DNA of 33,702 nt from Hydrogenophilaceae bacterium. Lineage in GTDB: Bacteria > Pseudomonadota > Gammaproteobacteria > Burkholderiales > Thiobacillaceae. Both the position numbers and the translations under genes were made by a program. The DNA is taken from NCBI GenBank assembly GCA_013389025.1, contig JACAED010000001.1, forward strand, positions 1 through 33,702, read 5' to 3'. Each line of letters begins with the position of its first letter. The stretch's first letter is position 1. Of the stretch, positions 16,193 to 27,490 are shown one piece after another. The notes under the pieces are model-generated. The model ran no database searches. It was given only the letters and a program-made list of their open reading frames with translations, and was not told where the DNA came from.

Positions 16193-17272
16193 ATGACCTT
16201 GGGCCCGTTGATGCTGGATGTGCCGGGCAAGGAACTGACGGATGACGATCGCCAGCGCCTTTCCCATCCGCTGGTGGGTGGCGTGATCCTGTTCACCCGC
16301 AACTATGAAAGTCCGGCCCAGCTAAAAAAGCTGACTACCGAAATTCATGCACTGAAATCTCCGCCGTTGCTGATTGCGGTGGATCAGGAAGGCGGGCGTG
16401 TACAGCGCTTCCGCGAAGGCTTCACCCGACTGCCGCCCATGGCTGTGCTGGGAAAAATCTACGACGAGCACCCGCATCAGGCAAAAACCCTGGCGCGCGA
16501 GACCGGTTATGTGTTGGCGGCCGAGCTGCGTGCGCACGGCGTGGACCTGAGCTTTGCACCCGTGCTCGATCTGGACTACGGGGTATCGTCGGTTATCGGC
16601 AACCGCGCTTTTCACCACGATCCGCAAGTCGTCATCCAACTCTCCCATGCCCTCATGCTGGGCATGAAAGATGCCGGCATGGCCGCCTGCGGCAAGCATT
16701 TTCCCGGCCACGGCCATATTGCGGCCGATTCGCATGTCGCCATTCCCGTTGACGAGCGTGACTATGCCGATATCGCTCTCACCGACATGCTGCCATTCAA
16801 GGCACTCATCGACATGGGCCTGCCTGCCATCATGCCGGCACACGTGATTTACCCCAAAGCCGATGCCGCGCCGGCCGGTTTTTCCCGTTTCTGGCTGCAA
16901 TCGGTGTTGCGCGGCGAACTAGGCTTCAATGGCATGATCTTCAGCGACGACCTGACCATGGAAGGCGCCTCGGTTGCGGGCGACATCACCGCGCGCACCC
17001 GCGCCGCGCTCGTTGCCGGCTGCGACATGGCCCTGATCTGCAATCGGTGTGACCTGGCTGACGAAGTGCTGGCCAGGCTCGACTTCGACTGGCCGGCCGC
17101 AAGCCGCGCGCGGCTTGCGCGCCTGCACGGTGAACCCCATCCCCTGACCATGACTGCCTTGCTTGAGCAAACCGCCTATACTCGGGCTCGACACGCCATC
17201 TCCAGCCTGGGGCTGGAAAACGCCGATCTGGCCCTGGCCGATCCGACACAGGCGCATGTCAAACCTTCCTGA
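16193..17272 (+). CDS. nagZ: Beta-N-acetylhexosaminidase NagZ
   Basis: [24 protein letters not shown] and [22 protein letters not shown] motifs; ATG 16193. Confidence 0.95.
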   Translation: MTLGPLMLDVPGKELTDDDRQRLSHPLVGGVILFTRNYESPAQLKKLTTEIHALKSPPLLIAVDQEGGRVQRFREGFTRLPPMAVLGKIYDEHPHQAKTLARETGYVLAAELRAHGVDLSFAPVLDLDYGVSSVIGNRAFHHDPQVVIQLSHALMLGMKDAGMAACGKHFPGHGHIAADSHVAIPVDERDYADIALTDMLPFKALIDMGLPAIMPAHVIYPKADAAPAGFSRFWLQSVLRGELGFNGMIFSDDLTMEGASVAGDITARTRAALVAGCDMALICNRCDLADEVLARLDFDWPAASRARLARLHGEPHPLTMTALLEQTAYTRARHAISSLGLENADLALADPTQAHVKPS

Positions 17273-17289
17273 GAGACCCAATAAGAAAC

Positions 17290-18216
17290 GTGGCGCACAC
17301 GCATTTCGAACACCACGGCAGCGACCACAACCAGCCGCACTCGCATACGAGACATGAACATCATGCTTACGGCTGGGCACTGCTGCTGACGCTGGGTTTT
17401 GCAGTGGTCGAAGCCATCACCGGCTGGTGGTCGGGTTCGCTCGCCCTGCTCTCCGATGCCGGCCACATGTTAACCGACAGTCTGTCCCTTCTGCTTGCCG
17501 GTGTGGCCACATGGCTGGCGCAAAGGCCCCCTTCAGAAAAGCATTCCTATGGCCTTGCCCGTCTGGAAATCCTGGCCGCGCTGGTCAACAGCCTGTTCAT
17601 GCTGGCCATCGTTGGCGGTATTGCTTACGAAGCGATCGACCGCTACCAGCACCCCGAACCAGTCAATGGCAAGGCGGTCATGCTGGTCGCGCTGATTGGT
17701 CTGCTGATCAACCTGGGTGTGGGCTGGCTGCTCACGCGTGGTGAAGACAGCCTCAACCGCCGTGCCGCGCTCGTCCATGTCATGGGCGATGCGCTGGGTT
17801 CCATCGCCGCGCTTACCGCCGGTCTCGTCATCAGCCTGACCGGCTGGCTGCCGATCGACCCTATTCTTTCGATCGTGGTGGCAATGCTCATTCTGGTGTC
17901 CACGCTCAACCTGCTGCGCGAAGCCCTGCATGTGCTGATGGAAGGCGTGCCCGGCAACATCAGTCTGAATGAAGTTGGCAACCGGCTGGCCCGGCTCGAT
18001 GGCGTGACGCGCGTCCACGATCTGCACATCTGGACACTGGCTTCAGGCCAGATTGCCATTTCAGCCCACCTCAACCTGCGTGATCTGTCAGCCTGGCCGC
18101 GCATTCTGAGCGAGGCACGTGAAGTGCTTAATCACGATTTCGGTATCGGCCATGTCACCCTGCAACCCGAAGTTGCCGAACGTGCACCCATAGCCTTCCA
18201 TGCCCGCCATGAGTGA
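17290..18216 (+). CDS. Cation diffusion facilitator family transporter (CzcD-like)
   Basis: His-rich N-terminus; LLSDAGHMLTDSLSLLLA and HVMGDALGSIAAL HxxxD motifs; GTG start. Confidence 0.93.
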   Translation: MAHTHFEHHGSDHNQPHSHTRHEHHAYGWALLLTLGFAVVEAITGWWSGSLALLSDAGHMLTDSLSLLLAGVATWLAQRPPSEKHSYGLARLEILAALVNSLFMLAIVGGIAYEAIDRYQHPEPVNGKAVMLVALIGLLINLGVGWLLTRGEDSLNRRAALVHVMGDALGSIAALTAGLVISLTGWLPIDPILSIVVAMLILVSTLNLLREALHVLMEGVPGNISLNEVGNRLARLDGVTRVHDLHIWTLASGQIAISAHLNLRDLSAWPRILSEAREVLNHDFGIGHVTLQPEVAERAPIAFHARHE

Positions 18217-18838
18217 CTTGCTCGATTGCCGTGCCTGCAAACGTCTGGCCGGTTTTCTTGATGAAGTGCGGCAGGAAAACCCCGGATACCATGCCCGACC
18301 CGTCGTTCCATTTGGCGCGGATAATCCGCGCCTGCTGATCGTTGGCCTGGCGCCCGGCATGCACGGTGCCAATCGCACCGGCCGGCCCTTTACCGGCGAC
18401 CATGCGGGCATCCTGCTGTACGAAACCCTGCACACATTCGGTTTTGCCAGCCGCCCGGTTTCCGAATCCGCCAGTGACGGCCTTGAACTCATCGGCTGCC
18501 GCATCACCAATGCCGTCAAATGCCTGCCGCCTGCCAACAAGCCAGAAACTGCCGAGATCAAACAATGCAACACCTATCTCAAAACCGAGTTGCTATCGCT
18601 GAAGCCCGATGCCGCCGTGCTTGCGCTTGGCAATATCGCCCATGCTGCCGTGTTGATGGCGCTCAGCCTGAAGCCCACAACGCATCCGTTTGGCCATGGC
18701 GCGGTGCATGACTTGCCAAGGAGTCTGCGCCTGTACGACTCCTATCACTGCTCCCGCTACAATACCCAGACACGGCGCCTGACAACAGACATGTTCCACG
18801 CCGTCTTTGCGCGTATCAAAGCAGATTTGGAGAAATAG
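18209..18838 (+). CDS. Uracil-DNA glycosylase, family 5 (UDGb)-like
   Basis: LLIVGLAPGMHGANRTGRPFTGD and DSYHCSRYNTQT motifs, N-terminal CRACKRL. Confidence 0.9.
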   Translation: MSDLLDCRACKRLAGFLDEVRQENPGYHARPVVPFGADNPRLLIVGLAPGMHGANRTGRPFTGDHAGILLYETLHTFGFASRPVSESASDGLELIGCRITNAVKCLPPANKPETAEIKQCNTYLKTELLSLKPDAAVLALGNIAHAAVLMALSLKPTTHPFGHGAVHDLPRSLRLYDSYHCSRYNTQTRRLTTDMFHAVFARIKADLEK

Positions 18839-18840
18839 CC

Positions 18841-19029
18841 ATGCCCGTTGTATCGATCAAGCTTGCCGGCAAACTTACACGCGAGCAGAAAATGAAAATC
18901 GCCAAGGAAATCACTGCCACGCTGGAAAAACACGCGGACAAACCCGCACGTTTCACCTACATCTCCTTCGAAGAACTGCCGGACGAGAACTGGGCCATCG
19001 CCGGCGTGTTGCTGGATGAGGACCAATAG
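18841..19029 (+). CDS. 4-oxalocrotonate tautomerase family enzyme
   Basis: 62 aa MPVVSIKLAGKLTREQKMKIAKEITATLEK; Pro immediately after Met. Confidence 0.88.
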   Translation: MPVVSIKLAGKLTREQKMKIAKEITATLEKHADKPARFTYISFEELPDENWAIAGVLLDEDQ

Positions 19030-19035
19030 AGAATC

Positions 19036-19294
19036 CCTGACGCAAAGTCGCCAAGACGCAAAAAAGCGCCAGAAGAGAATTGCACGGCGTGCCTTGCCAC
19101 GATCTATGGTTGTGAATATTTATGGCTCGATTACGTGGGCAAGTTGACATCTCTCCCCTGCATGAGGGGCAGGAGCGTGTGTGGCATTTCGCGCAATAGA
19201 TACGGCCACAGTAAAGTCGGATGAACCATGTTTGTTGATATCCCTCGTCTTCTGATTCGGTTTTCTTAGCGGCCTCTGCGCCTTTGCGTCAAAG
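19036..19294. repeat. Intergenic inverted-repeat element (copy 1), GACGCAAAG-type ends
   Basis: Left end cctgacgcaaagtcgccaagacgcaaaa; right end ggcctctgcgcctttgcgtcaaag (reverse complement ctttgacgcaaaggcgcagaggcc). Confidence 0.6.
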
Positions 19295-19300
19295 AGTTGG

Positions 19301-21094
19301 ATGTTTGATTTAAAAGTTTTCCTCGCCACCCTGCCCAATCTGCCCGGCGTCTACCGCATGATCGGCGCGGATGAAACCGTGCTGTATGTCGGCAAGGCGC
19401 GCGATCTCAAGAAGCGCGTTTCCAGCTACTTCAACAAGAGCGGACTCTCGCCCCGCATCCAGCTCATGGTGGCAAAAATCGTCAGGGTAGAGATCACCGT
19501 CACACGCACCGAGGCCGAGGCGCTGCTGCTGGAAAACAACCTCATCAAATCGCTCAATCCTCGCTACAACATCCTTTTTCGCGATGACAAGTCCTATCCC
19601 TATTTGATGATTTCTGGCCATCCTTCACCGCGCATTGCCTACTATCGTGGCACACAGGACAAGAAAAGCCGTTACTTCGGCCCCTACCCGAATGCCTGGG
19701 CGGTGCGCGAAACCGTCAACTTGGTGCAGCGCGTGTTTCGCCTCCGTACCTGCGAGGATTCCGTATTTGCCAACCGCTCCAGACCCTGCCTCCTCTATCA
19801 AATCAAGCGCTGTAGCGGGCCGTGCGTCAATGCCATCAGCACGGAAGATTACACGGCAGATATAAAACGTGCCGTGCTGTTTCTGGAAGGCAAGGAAGAC
19901 GAACTGCTCGATGAACTGACCGCGCGCATGCAGGCCGCTGCCGAAAAACTCGAATTCGAACAGGCAGCCGTCTACCGCAACCAGATCCAGAATCTGGCCA
20001 AAATCAGGCAGCAGCAGGTCATCGACAGGGAATCCGACCGCGATGCGGATATCGTGGCTGCGGTAGAGGATCAGGGTATCTGGTGCGTATCGCTGGCCAT
20101 GGTACGCGGCGGACGGCATCTCGGCGACCGGCATTTCTTTCCAAAAAATACCGATGGGGTCAGCGGGGCCGAAGTGCTGGAAGCCTTTATCACCCAACAT
20201 TACCAGGATAAAGCCATTCCATCGCCGATCATTGTCAATCAGGCGGCCGATACTCACGCCCTGGTCGAGTGGTTATCGGGCCAGGCCGGGCGAAAAATCC
20301 AGGTCATCCGCAATCCGCAGGGCGAGCGCAAAGTGTGGCTGACCATGGCCGAAAAAGGCGCCCGTATCGCCATTGGCCAGCAGCTCGCGCAGTCCGCCAG
20401 CCAGGAAACACGTCTGGCCGCCCTGCGTGACACGCTGGACATGCCCTCGCTATCCCGCATCGAGTGCTTTGACATCAGCCACACCCTGGGAGAGGCCACT
20501 GTCGCATCGTGTGTCGTGTATGACCAGGGCAAAATGCAAAACAGCGAATATCGCCGCTACAACATTGCTGGCATCACCCCCGGCGACGATTACGCCGCCA
20601 TGCGCGAAGCATTGACTCGCCGCTACCGGAAAATTCAGGAAGGCGATGGCAAAAGGCCCGACCTGATCCTGATCGACGGCGGCATGGGCCAACTCAACAT
20701 CGCCAGGGAAGTCCTGGCCGAACTCGGCATATCCGACATCGAGCTGATCGGCGTAGCCAAGGGGCCGGAGCGCAAAGCCGGGCAGGAAGAACTCGTATTC
20801 ACCGATGCCAGAGTGCGGCGCCTCGATCCGGATGACCCCGCGCTCCACCTGATCCAGACCATCCGCGACGAAGCCCACCGCTTTGCCATCACCGGCCACC
20901 GCGCAAGGCGCGGCAAGGCCCGAACCCATTCCTCGCTTGAGGATATCCCGGGTGTGGGACCTGCCCGGCGCAAAACCCTGCTGGAACGATTAGGCGGCTT
21001 GCAGGGCGTAAAAGGCGCCAGTGTCGAAACGCTTGCGGAAGTCCCCGGCATCAGTCGAGAATTGGCACAACGCATTTATGATGCCTTGCACTGA
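19301..21094 (+). CDS. uvrC: UvrABC system protein C
   Basis: GIY-YIG N-terminus ([27 protein letters not shown]), UvrC RNase H-like and C-terminal HhH regions. Confidence 0.97.
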   Translation: MFDLKVFLATLPNLPGVYRMIGADETVLYVGKARDLKKRVSSYFNKSGLSPRIQLMVAKIVRVEITVTRTEAEALLLENNLIKSLNPRYNILFRDDKSYPYLMISGHPSPRIAYYRGTQDKKSRYFGPYPNAWAVRETVNLVQRVFRLRTCEDSVFANRSRPCLLYQIKRCSGPCVNAISTEDYTADIKRAVLFLEGKEDELLDELTARMQAAAEKLEFEQAAVYRNQIQNLAKIRQQQVIDRESDRDADIVAAVEDQGIWCVSLAMVRGGRHLGDRHFFPKNTDGVSGAEVLEAFITQHYQDKAIPSPIIVNQAADTHALVEWLSGQAGRKIQVIRNPQGERKVWLTMAEKGARIAIGQQLAQSASQETRLAALRDTLDMPSLSRIECFDISHTLGEATVASCVVYDQGKMQNSEYRRYNIAGITPGDDYAAMREALTRRYRKIQEGDGKRPDLILIDGGMGQLNIAREVLAELGISDIELIGVAKGPERKAGQEELVFTDARVRRLDPDDPALHLIQTIRDEAHRFAITGHRARRGKARTHSSLEDIPGVGPARRKTLLERLGGLQGVKGASVETLAEVPGISRELAQRIYDALH

Positions 21095-21657
21095 TGCCCC
21101 TTAATTTACCCAACCTGCTCACCTGGCTTCGCATTCTGCTCATTCCGCTGGTGATTGGCGTGTTTTACCTGCCTGACGCCATGCTTTCGGGTTCCCGAGC
21201 CAATCTGCTCGCTACAGTTTTCTTTGTCGTGGCCGCCATCACGGACTGGTTTGACGGTTATCTCGCCCGCAAACTGAACCAGACCTCCGCCTTTGGTGCA
21301 TTTCTCGACCCCGTTGCCGACAAGCTCATGGTGGCCGCAGCACTGATCGTTCTGGTTGATCTCGATCGCACCGCGCCCGTCATTGCGCTCATCATCATCG
21401 GCCGTGAAATCGCCGTATCAGCCCTGCGTGAGTGGATGGCCAAGGCCGGGAAATCCGGCAGTGTAGCGGTCAGCTTTATCGGCAAATTCAAGACCGCTTT
21501 TCAGATGATTGCCATTTCCCTGCTGCTCTACTGGGAACCGCTCTACGGTTTTCCCACCCAGACGGTCGGTCATCTGCTCATCGATCTTGCAGCGCTGTTG
21601 ACACTCATTTCGATGGCCTATTACCTCGGCATGGCCGCCAAAGCCTTGCGTCCATGA
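21094..21657 (+). CDS. pgsA: CDP-diacylglycerol--glycerol-3-phosphate 3-phosphatidyltransferase
   Basis: CDP-alcohol phosphatidyltransferase motif DWFDGYLARKLNQTSAFGAFLDPVADK. Confidence 0.95.
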   Translation: MPLNLPNLLTWLRILLIPLVIGVFYLPDAMLSGSRANLLATVFFVVAAITDWFDGYLARKLNQTSAFGAFLDPVADKLMVAAALIVLVDLDRTAPVIALIIIGREIAVSALREWMAKAGKSGSVAVSFIGKFKTAFQMIAISLLLYWEPLYGFPTQTVGHLLIDLAALLTLISMAYYLGMAAKALRP

Positions 21658-21717
21658 AGTCGCAGCAGGCAGATATTGACAGTCCTTGCCGGTTTCACCA
21701 TAATGCGCGGCTCTTAC

Positions 21718-21793
21718 GCGGGAATAGCTCAGTTGGTAGAGCGCAACCTTGCCAAGGTTGAGGTCGCGAGTTCGAGCCTCGTTTCCCGCTCCA
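21718..21793 (+). tRNA. tRNA-Gly(GCC), CCA encoded
   Basis: gcgggaa...ttcccgc acceptor, anticodon loop ccttgccaagg, GTTCGAGCC, CCA. Confidence 0.97.
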
Positions 21794-21826
21794 GATTCCA
21801 CAAGGAAAGCGAGTGCTTTTCTGAAT

Positions 21827-21864
21827 AAACTGAAGGGAAAGCACACGCTTTCCCTTTTCAGTTT
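21827..21864. other. Strong stem-loop between tRNA-Gly and tRNA-Cys
   Basis: aaactgaagggaaagc-acac-gctttcccttttcagttt, 16 bp with a 2-nt bulge. Confidence 0.65.
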
Positions 21865-21891
21865 CAAAATGTTTTAGTTACCGCTTTTCAG

Positions 21892-21965
21892 GGCGGGGTA
21901 GCAAAGTGGTTATGCAGCGGCCTGCAAAGCCGTCTACGCCGGTTCGATTCCGACCCCCGCCTCCA
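21892..21965 (+). tRNA. tRNA-Cys(GCA), CCA encoded
   Basis: ggcgggg...ccccgcc acceptor, anticodon loop ggcctgcaaagcc, GTTCGATTC, CCA. Confidence 0.97.
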
Positions 21966-22010
21966 TTTCCCCACCCCTGTGTCTGCTAGAATCCCGGCAC
22001 AATTCCCCAC

Positions 22011-22114
22011 GATTCCGCGTCTAAAGCGATTGTGGCGCGAAGGCGAGCCGCAGACAGTACAAAGGTACGGCAAGGCGAAGCCGACAAAGCCAGAATTGGT
22101 TTAGGCGCGAAATC
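22011..22114. repeat. About 104-bp imperfect palindromic intergenic element (REP/MITE-like)
   Basis: Ends gattccgcgtctaaa and tttaggcgcgaaatc are complementary at 13/15; internal ggcgagccgcagacagtacaaaggtacggcaaggcgaagcc. Confidence 0.6.
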
Positions 22115-22117
22115 GAA

Positions 22118-22207
22118 GCCCGGGTGGTGAAATTGGTAAACACAGCGGACTTAAAATCCGCCGGGCCTAATCAGCCCTTACCGGTTCGATTCCGGTTCCG
22201 GGCACCA
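22118..22207 (+). tRNA. tRNA-Leu(TAA), CCA encoded
   Basis: gcccggg...ccgggc acceptor, anticodon loop cggacttaaaatccg, long variable arm, GTTCGATTC, CCA. Confidence 0.96.
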
Positions 22208-22292
22208 CATGCAGTCTTCATGCAAGCCACTACTGGCAAAAACTGTCATAAGAAGTTATAATTTATTTGTTTTACTTTATTGCTTTTATGGC

Positions 22293-22314
22293 ATGGGCGG
22301 TTCGCCCATTTTTT
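22293..22314 (+). terminator. Rho-independent terminator-like hairpin in rimP leader
   Basis: atgggcg-gtt-cgcccat followed by TTTTTT, 16 nt before the rimP ATG. Confidence 0.75.
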
Positions 22315-22329
22315 ATTTGTGTTGCCGAA

Positions 22330-22800
22330 ATGGAACTCCCAGCATTGCTTGAAACCACGTTGTCCGGCATGGGTTACGAGCTGGTAGCCTGGGAGCGCGC
22401 CGGCCGCGGTTTGCTGCGCGTGTTCATCGATCGCCCGGATGGCCATGTACCCCAGGATGTTTCGCCGGACACACCCGCGCAGGGGGGCATCACGATTGAC
22501 GACTGCGTAGCGGTCAGCAATCAGTTGACCCGCCTTTTTGCGGTTGAAAACGTGGATTACGACCGGCTGGAAGTATCATCGCCCGGTTTGGACCGGCCGT
22601 TGACAAAACCGGGGGATTTCGTGCGCTTTGCCGGTCAGATGATCAACGTAAAGCTGCGTGTGCCGCAGGACAACCGCAGGAAATTCAGCGGCAAGCTGCT
22701 GGGTCTGGAGGACAACAAAGTCCAGCTGGACATGGATGGAAATGTAGTTGCATTGGACTGGAACAACCTGGATTCGGTGCGTTTGAAGCCCGATTTCTGA
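22330..22800 (+). CDS. rimP: Ribosome maturation factor RimP
   Basis: [22 protein letters not shown]...[21 protein letters not shown]; upstream of nusA. Confidence 0.95.
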   Translation: MELPALLETTLSGMGYELVAWERAGRGLLRVFIDRPDGHVPQDVSPDTPAQGGITIDDCVAVSNQLTRLFAVENVDYDRLEVSSPGLDRPLTKPGDFVRFAGQMINVKLRVPQDNRRKFSGKLLGLEDNKVQLDMDGNVVALDWNNLDSVRLKPDF

Positions 22801-22828
22801 TGTCCGATTTGAGTTGGAGGAAAAGGCG

Positions 22829-24301
22829 ATGAGCCGCGAAATGCTGATGCTGGTGGATGCCCTGGCGCGTGAAAAAAACGTTGATCCTGAAATCGTTTTT
22901 GGCGCACTGGAAATGGCCCTGGCTTCCGCCACCAAGAAACGCGTGAAGGGCGATGCCGACGTTCGCGTGGCAATCGACCGTCAGACAGGCGATTATGAAG
23001 CCTTTCGCCGCTGGCAGGTTGTCACGGAGCAGGAACTCGAGTCAGAGGACAATCAGATCCTGCTGGTGGACGCCCAGTACGACCACCCAGACATTCAGGT
23101 CGGGGACTATATCGAAGAGCCGCTGGAAGCAGTGGAGTTTGGCCGCATCGGCGCGCAGGCTGCCAAGCAGGTCATTTTGCAGAAAATCCGGGATGCCGAG
23201 CGCGAGCAGATTCTCAACGACTTTCTGGAACGCAAGGAGCATCTGGTTACCGGCGTGGTCAAGCGCATGGATCGAGGCAACGCCATCATCGAATCCGGTC
23301 GTGTCGAAGGCTTCCTACATCGCGATCAGATGATTCCACGCGAGAATTTGCGAGTTGGCGACCGCGTGCGCGCTTACCTGTCCAAAATCGAGCGTGGCGG
23401 ACGCGGCCCACAACTGGTACTGTCGCGTACCGCGCCCGAATTCATCATGAAGCTCTTCGAGCTCGAAGTACCTGAAATCGAGGAAGGCCTGATCGAGATC
23501 AAGGCCGCCGCGCGCGACCCTGGCCTGCGTGCCAAAATTGCCGTCAAATCAAACGACCAGCGCATCGACCCCATCGGCACTTGCATCGGCCTGCGCGGTT
23601 CGCGCGTGACCTCGGTCACCAATGAACTGGCCGGCGAGCGCGTGGACATCATCCTGTGGTCGCCCGACCCAGCCCAGTTCGTCATCAATGCGCTGGCGCC
23701 TGCCGAAGTCAGCCGCATCGTGGTGGACGAGGACAAGCACAGCATCGATGTGGTCGTGGAGGAAGACCAGTTGGGCAAGGCCATCGGCTCCAACGGCCAG
23801 AATGTCCGCCTGGCATCAGAGCTTACAGGCTGGGAACTGAACATCATTACCGAAGAAGAAGCCTCGGAAAAGAAAGCCAAGGAGACCGAATCCATCCGCA
23901 ACCTGTTCATGGAAAGGCTGGATGTAGACGAGGAAGTGGCGCAGATACTGGTGGAAGAAGGTTTCTCTACACTTGAAGAGGTGGCATATGTACCAATGGC
24001 GGAAATGCAGGAAATCGAAGCCTTCGATGATGAAATCATCAATGAACTGAGAAACCGTGCGCGCAATTCACTGCTTACTGCAGCCATTGCCGGAGAGGAG
24101 AGGGTAGAAGCCTCGGCGGGTGACCTGCTTTCCCTAGAAGGAATGGATCCTGAAACGGCACGCCTGCTGGCCGCCAAGGGCGTTCATACCACCGAGGACC
24201 TTGCCGATCTTGCGGTGGACGACCTGGTGGAAATGATCGGCATGGAAGAAACCCGGGCCAAACAGCTCATCATGACTGCGCGCGCACCCTGGTTTGCCTG
24301 A
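22829..24301 (+). CDS. nusA: Transcription termination/antitermination protein NusA
   Basis: [19 protein letters not shown]1, KH ([20 protein letters not shown]) and C-terminal acidic repeats. Confidence 0.97.
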   Translation: MSREMLMLVDALAREKNVDPEIVFGALEMALASATKKRVKGDADVRVAIDRQTGDYEAFRRWQVVTEQELESEDNQILLVDAQYDHPDIQVGDYIEEPLEAVEFGRIGAQAAKQVILQKIRDAEREQILNDFLERKEHLVTGVVKRMDRGNAIIESGRVEGFLHRDQMIPRENLRVGDRVRAYLSKIERGGRGPQLVLSRTAPEFIMKLFELEVPEIEEGLIEIKAAARDPGLRAKIAVKSNDQRIDPIGTCIGLRGSRVTSVTNELAGERVDIILWSPDPAQFVINALAPAEVSRIVVDEDKHSIDVVVEEDQLGKAIGSNGQNVRLASELTGWELNIITEEEASEKKAKETESIRNLFMERLDVDEEVAQILVEEGFSTLEEVAYVPMAEMQEIEAFDDEIINELRNRARNSLLTAAIAGEERVEASAGDLLSLEGMDPETARLLAAKGVHTTEDLADLAVDDLVEMIGMEETRAKQLIMTARAPWFA

Positions 24302-24344
24302 TTGGCTGATTGAAGTAAAGAGTATCAAGGACGGAACTTCCCGC

Positions 24345-26984
24345 ATGAATGTTGAACAATTCGCCAAAGAACTGAAACTTTCGCCTGATTTGCTGCTCGA
24401 GCAACTCAAGGCAGCGGGTGTCCATAAATCTGCCGCCGGAGACGCCATCACCGAAACGGACAAGACCCAACTGCTGGATTATCTTCGCAAGATGCATGGC
24501 GCAGAGGACCAGCCAAAAACCAAGATCACCCTGACGCGCAAGCAGACCAGCGAAATCAAGAAGGCTGACAGCACCGGCAAATCACGCACCATTCAGGTGG
24601 AGGTCCGCAAGAAGCGAACCTATGTGAAAAAGGATGCAACCGCAGTTGATTTGGCGGCACCTGTACAGGAGGCCCCGCAAGAGCCGGTTGCCGAAGAAAA
24701 GCCCCCTATCACAACCGAACAGCCCGTTGTGGAAGCAGATGTTGCAAAACCCAAGGCTGTTGCCGCCGAGGAAGCCGCTTCGCCCGTTGAAGAGGCCAGG
24801 CCCAAGCGCACGACGCGCAAAAAGGCCATCTCCGTCATCGACGATGCCGAGCGGCAATCGCGCGAGGAGGAGGCACGCCGGCACCAGGCCCTGCTTGCCG
24901 CCCAGGCAGAGGAACTACGTTTGAAGCAGGAACGTGAACTGCTTAAAAAGCAGGCAGAAGCTGCCCGTGCGGCCGAACTGGCCAAGGCCCCTGCAAAAAC
25001 CGAATCTGGTGCAGCCACATTGCACAAGCCTGCCAAACCTGAAGGTGAAGTCAAGGACAAGAAGGCACCGAAAAAGGAAAAAGGCAGTTGGGCCGAAGAC
25101 CAGCAGAAAAAGCGCGGCATCAAGGTTCGAGGCGACACGGGTAGCGATAGCTGGCGCGGCAAAAAAACCGGTGGCAAGCATAAACCTGAGGACACGCAAC
25201 ATCAATTCGTGGCGCCAACCGAGCCTGTGGTGCATGAAGTCATCGTGCCAGAAACCATCACGGTTGCCGATCTGGCACACAAGATGTCCGTAAAAGCTGC
25301 GGAAGTCATCAAAACTCTCATGAAAATGGGCTCCATGGTCACCATCAACCAGGTGCTGGATCAGGAAACCGCCATGATCGTCGTCGAGGAAATGGGCCAT
25401 ATCGCTAAGGCGGCCGCCCTCGACACGCCGGAATCCTTTCTGGAAGAAGGCGCGTCTATTGAAGCCGCAACTGCCGTGCATCGTGCCCCCGTCGTCACCG
25501 TCATGGGTCACGTTGACCACGGCAAGACCTCGCTGCTGGACTACATCCGCCGCGCCAAGGTGGCGGCTGGCGAAGCCGGCGGCATCACGCAGCATATCGG
25601 CGCCTATCACGTCGAAACGCCCAAGGGCATGATCACTTTTCTCGACACACCGGGACATGAAGCGTTTACCGCCATGCGCGCACGCGGGGCCAAGGCTACC
25701 GATCTGGTGATTCTGGTCGTGGCCGCAGATGACGGTGTCATGCCAACGACAACCGAAGCCATTCACCACGCAAAAGCGGCCAATCTGCCGATCGTGGTCG
25801 CCGTCAACAAGATCGACAAGCCCGAAGCCAATCCGGAACGCATCCGACAGGAACTGGCCAATCATGAAGTGGTTCCGGAAGACTGGGGGGGCGACGCCAT
25901 GTTCGTGGATGTTTCCGCCAAGACCGGTCAGGGCATCGACAACCTGCTGGATGCCATTTTGCTGCAAGCCGAGGTTCTGGAACTGACCGCGCCCAGGGAA
26001 GCACCGGCCAAGGGCATCATCATCGAATCCCGGCTCGACAAGGGCAGAGGCCCAGTCGCCACCCTGCTGGTACAGTCCGGCACGCTGAAGCGTGGTGACA
26101 TCCTCCTCGCGGGCCAGGCATACGGCCGGGTACGCGCCATGCTGGACGAAAACGGCAACGCCATCAATGAGGCAGGGCCGTCCATCCCGGTTGAAATTCA
26201 GGGTTTGTCCGACGTGCCGAACGCCGGTGACGACGCGCTGGTATTACCGGACGAGAAAAAGGCGCGAGAAATTGCGCTGTTCCGCCAGGGCAAGTATCGT
26301 GACGTGAAGCTTGCCAAGCAGCAGGCCGCCAAGCTCGAGAACATGTTCGAACAGATGGCTGAAGGCGAAGTCAAGCAACTGCCGCTCATCATCAAGGCCG
26401 ACGTGCAGGGTTCCTATGAAGGTCTGACCCACGCGCTGAGCCGCCTTTCCACGGGCGAGGTCAAGGTCAACGTCATACACAGCGGCGTGGGCGGCATCAC
26501 CGAATCAGACGTCAACCTGGCATTAGCCTCCAAGGCCGTCATCATTGGCTTCAATGTCCGCGCCGACGCCAATGCACGCAAGCTCGCCGAATCATCGGGT
26601 GTGGATATCCGCTACTACAACATCATTTACGAAGCCGTGGACGAAGTTAAGGCAGCGCTTGGGGGCATGCTCTCTCCGGAGAAAAAGGAAAACCACCTTG
26701 GTCAGGTCGAAATTCGCCAGGTTTTCCAGGTACCCAAGGTTGGCGCCGTGGCGGGCTGCATGGTGCTTTCCGGACTGGTCAAGCGCGGCAGCCGTGTGCG
26801 CCTGCTACGCGACAATGTCGTCCTGTTCGATGGCGAACTCGACTCGCTTAAACGTTTCAAAGATGACGTGAGAGAAGTGAAGGAAGGCTTTGAGTGCGGC
26901 CTTTCTCTGAAGAACTACAATGACCTCAAGGAAGGCGATCAGCTCGAGGTGTACGAAGTCGTGGAAGTGGCAAGAACCCTGTAA
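24345..26984 (+). CDS. infB: Translation initiation factor IF-2
   Basis: [27 protein letters not shown]-domain [29 protein letters not shown]. Confidence 0.97.
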   Translation: MNVEQFAKELKLSPDLLLEQLKAAGVHKSAAGDAITETDKTQLLDYLRKMHGAEDQPKTKITLTRKQTSEIKKADSTGKSRTIQVEVRKKRTYVKKDATAVDLAAPVQEAPQEPVAEEKPPITTEQPVVEADVAKPKAVAAEEAASPVEEARPKRTTRKKAISVIDDAERQSREEEARRHQALLAAQAEELRLKQERELLKKQAEAARAAELAKAPAKTESGAATLHKPAKPEGEVKDKKAPKKEKGSWAEDQQKKRGIKVRGDTGSDSWRGKKTGGKHKPEDTQHQFVAPTEPVVHEVIVPETITVADLAHKMSVKAAEVIKTLMKMGSMVTINQVLDQETAMIVVEEMGHIAKAAALDTPESFLEEGASIEAATAVHRAPVVTVMGHVDHGKTSLLDYIRRAKVAAGEAGGITQHIGAYHVETPKGMITFLDTPGHEAFTAMRARGAKATDLVILVVAADDGVMPTTTEAIHHAKAANLPIVVAVNKIDKPEANPERIRQELANHEVVPEDWGGDAMFVDVSAKTGQGIDNLLDAILLQAEVLELTAPREAPAKGIIIESRLDKGRGPVATLLVQSGTLKRGDILLAGQAYGRVRAMLDENGNAINEAGPSIPVEIQGLSDVPNAGDDALVLPDEKKAREIALFRQGKYRDVKLAKQQAAKLENMFEQMAEGEVKQLPLIIKADVQGSYEGLTHALSRLSTGEVKVNVIHSGVGGITESDVNLALASKAVIIGFNVRADANARKLAESSGVDIRYYNIIYEAVDEVKAALGGMLSPEKKENHLGQVEIRQVFQVPKVGAVAGCMVLSGLVKRGSRVRLLRDNVVLFDGELDSLKRFKDDVREVKEGFECGLSLKNYNDLKEGDQLEVYEVVEVARTL

Positions 26985-27047
26985 ATTCAGTTGAGAATTG
27001 AGAATCAAAGAGTGGAGATAAAAACCCGCTCTTGACTCTCGACCCAA

Positions 27048-27431
27048 ATGCCAAAAGACTTCCCCCGTTCCCGCAGAGTCGCAGACGAAATCCAGCGTGA
27101 GCTGGCCGAAATCATCCGTCTCGAACTCAAGGATCCGCGCATCGGTCTCATCACGATCACTGGCGTGGAAGTAACCAACGATCTTGAACACGCCAGGATT
27201 TTCATCACCCGCCTGACGACCAAACCCGCCGCGACCAGCCACGAAGATGTTCTGCACGCGCTTAGACGCGCAGCCGGGTTTCTCCGGAGCCAGCTGGCGC
27301 AGCGGATGAAGTTGCGTCTCGTGCCGCAACTCACCTTTGCTTACTACGAATCCGTCGAGCGCGGCATGCATCTGTCCCAGCTCATCGACCAGGCAATCGC
27401 CGAAGACGCCAGGCATCCCAGGGACGAGTGA
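27048..27431 (+). CDS. rbfA: Ribosome-binding factor A
   Basis: MPKDFPRSRRVADEIQRELAEIIRLELKDPRIGLITITGVEVTNDLEHARIF. Confidence 0.95.
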   Translation: MPKDFPRSRRVADEIQRELAEIIRLELKDPRIGLITITGVEVTNDLEHARIFITRLTTKPAATSHEDVLHALRRAAGFLRSQLAQRMKLRLVPQLTFAYYESVERGMHLSQLIDQAIAEDARHPRDE

Positions 27432-27490
27432 AGCAGCCTGCTAAACCCTCACACCTACCCTCTCCGGCAATGCGAAAGGGCGCCAATGTA

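Noticed and set aside
21418-21867. Minus-strand ORF with GNEARTRDLNLGKVALYQLSYSR
   Set aside because: This peptide is the antisense translation of tRNA-Gly, a common spurious annotation.
21888-22073. Minus-strand ORF with GSESNRRRRLCRPLHNHFATPP
   Set aside because: Antisense translation of tRNA-Cys and the palindromic element.
24915-25967. 350-aa minus-strand ORF opposite infB
   Set aside because: Antisense of IF-2; no motif of its own.
26985-27047. gagaattgagaatcaaagagtgg...ccgctcttgactctcgac imperfect hairpin between infB and rbfA, with a weak likeness to the 8729 hairpin
   Set aside because: Pairing is imperfect and GAGA/CTCT simple-repeat character could explain the similarity; not counted as a second site.
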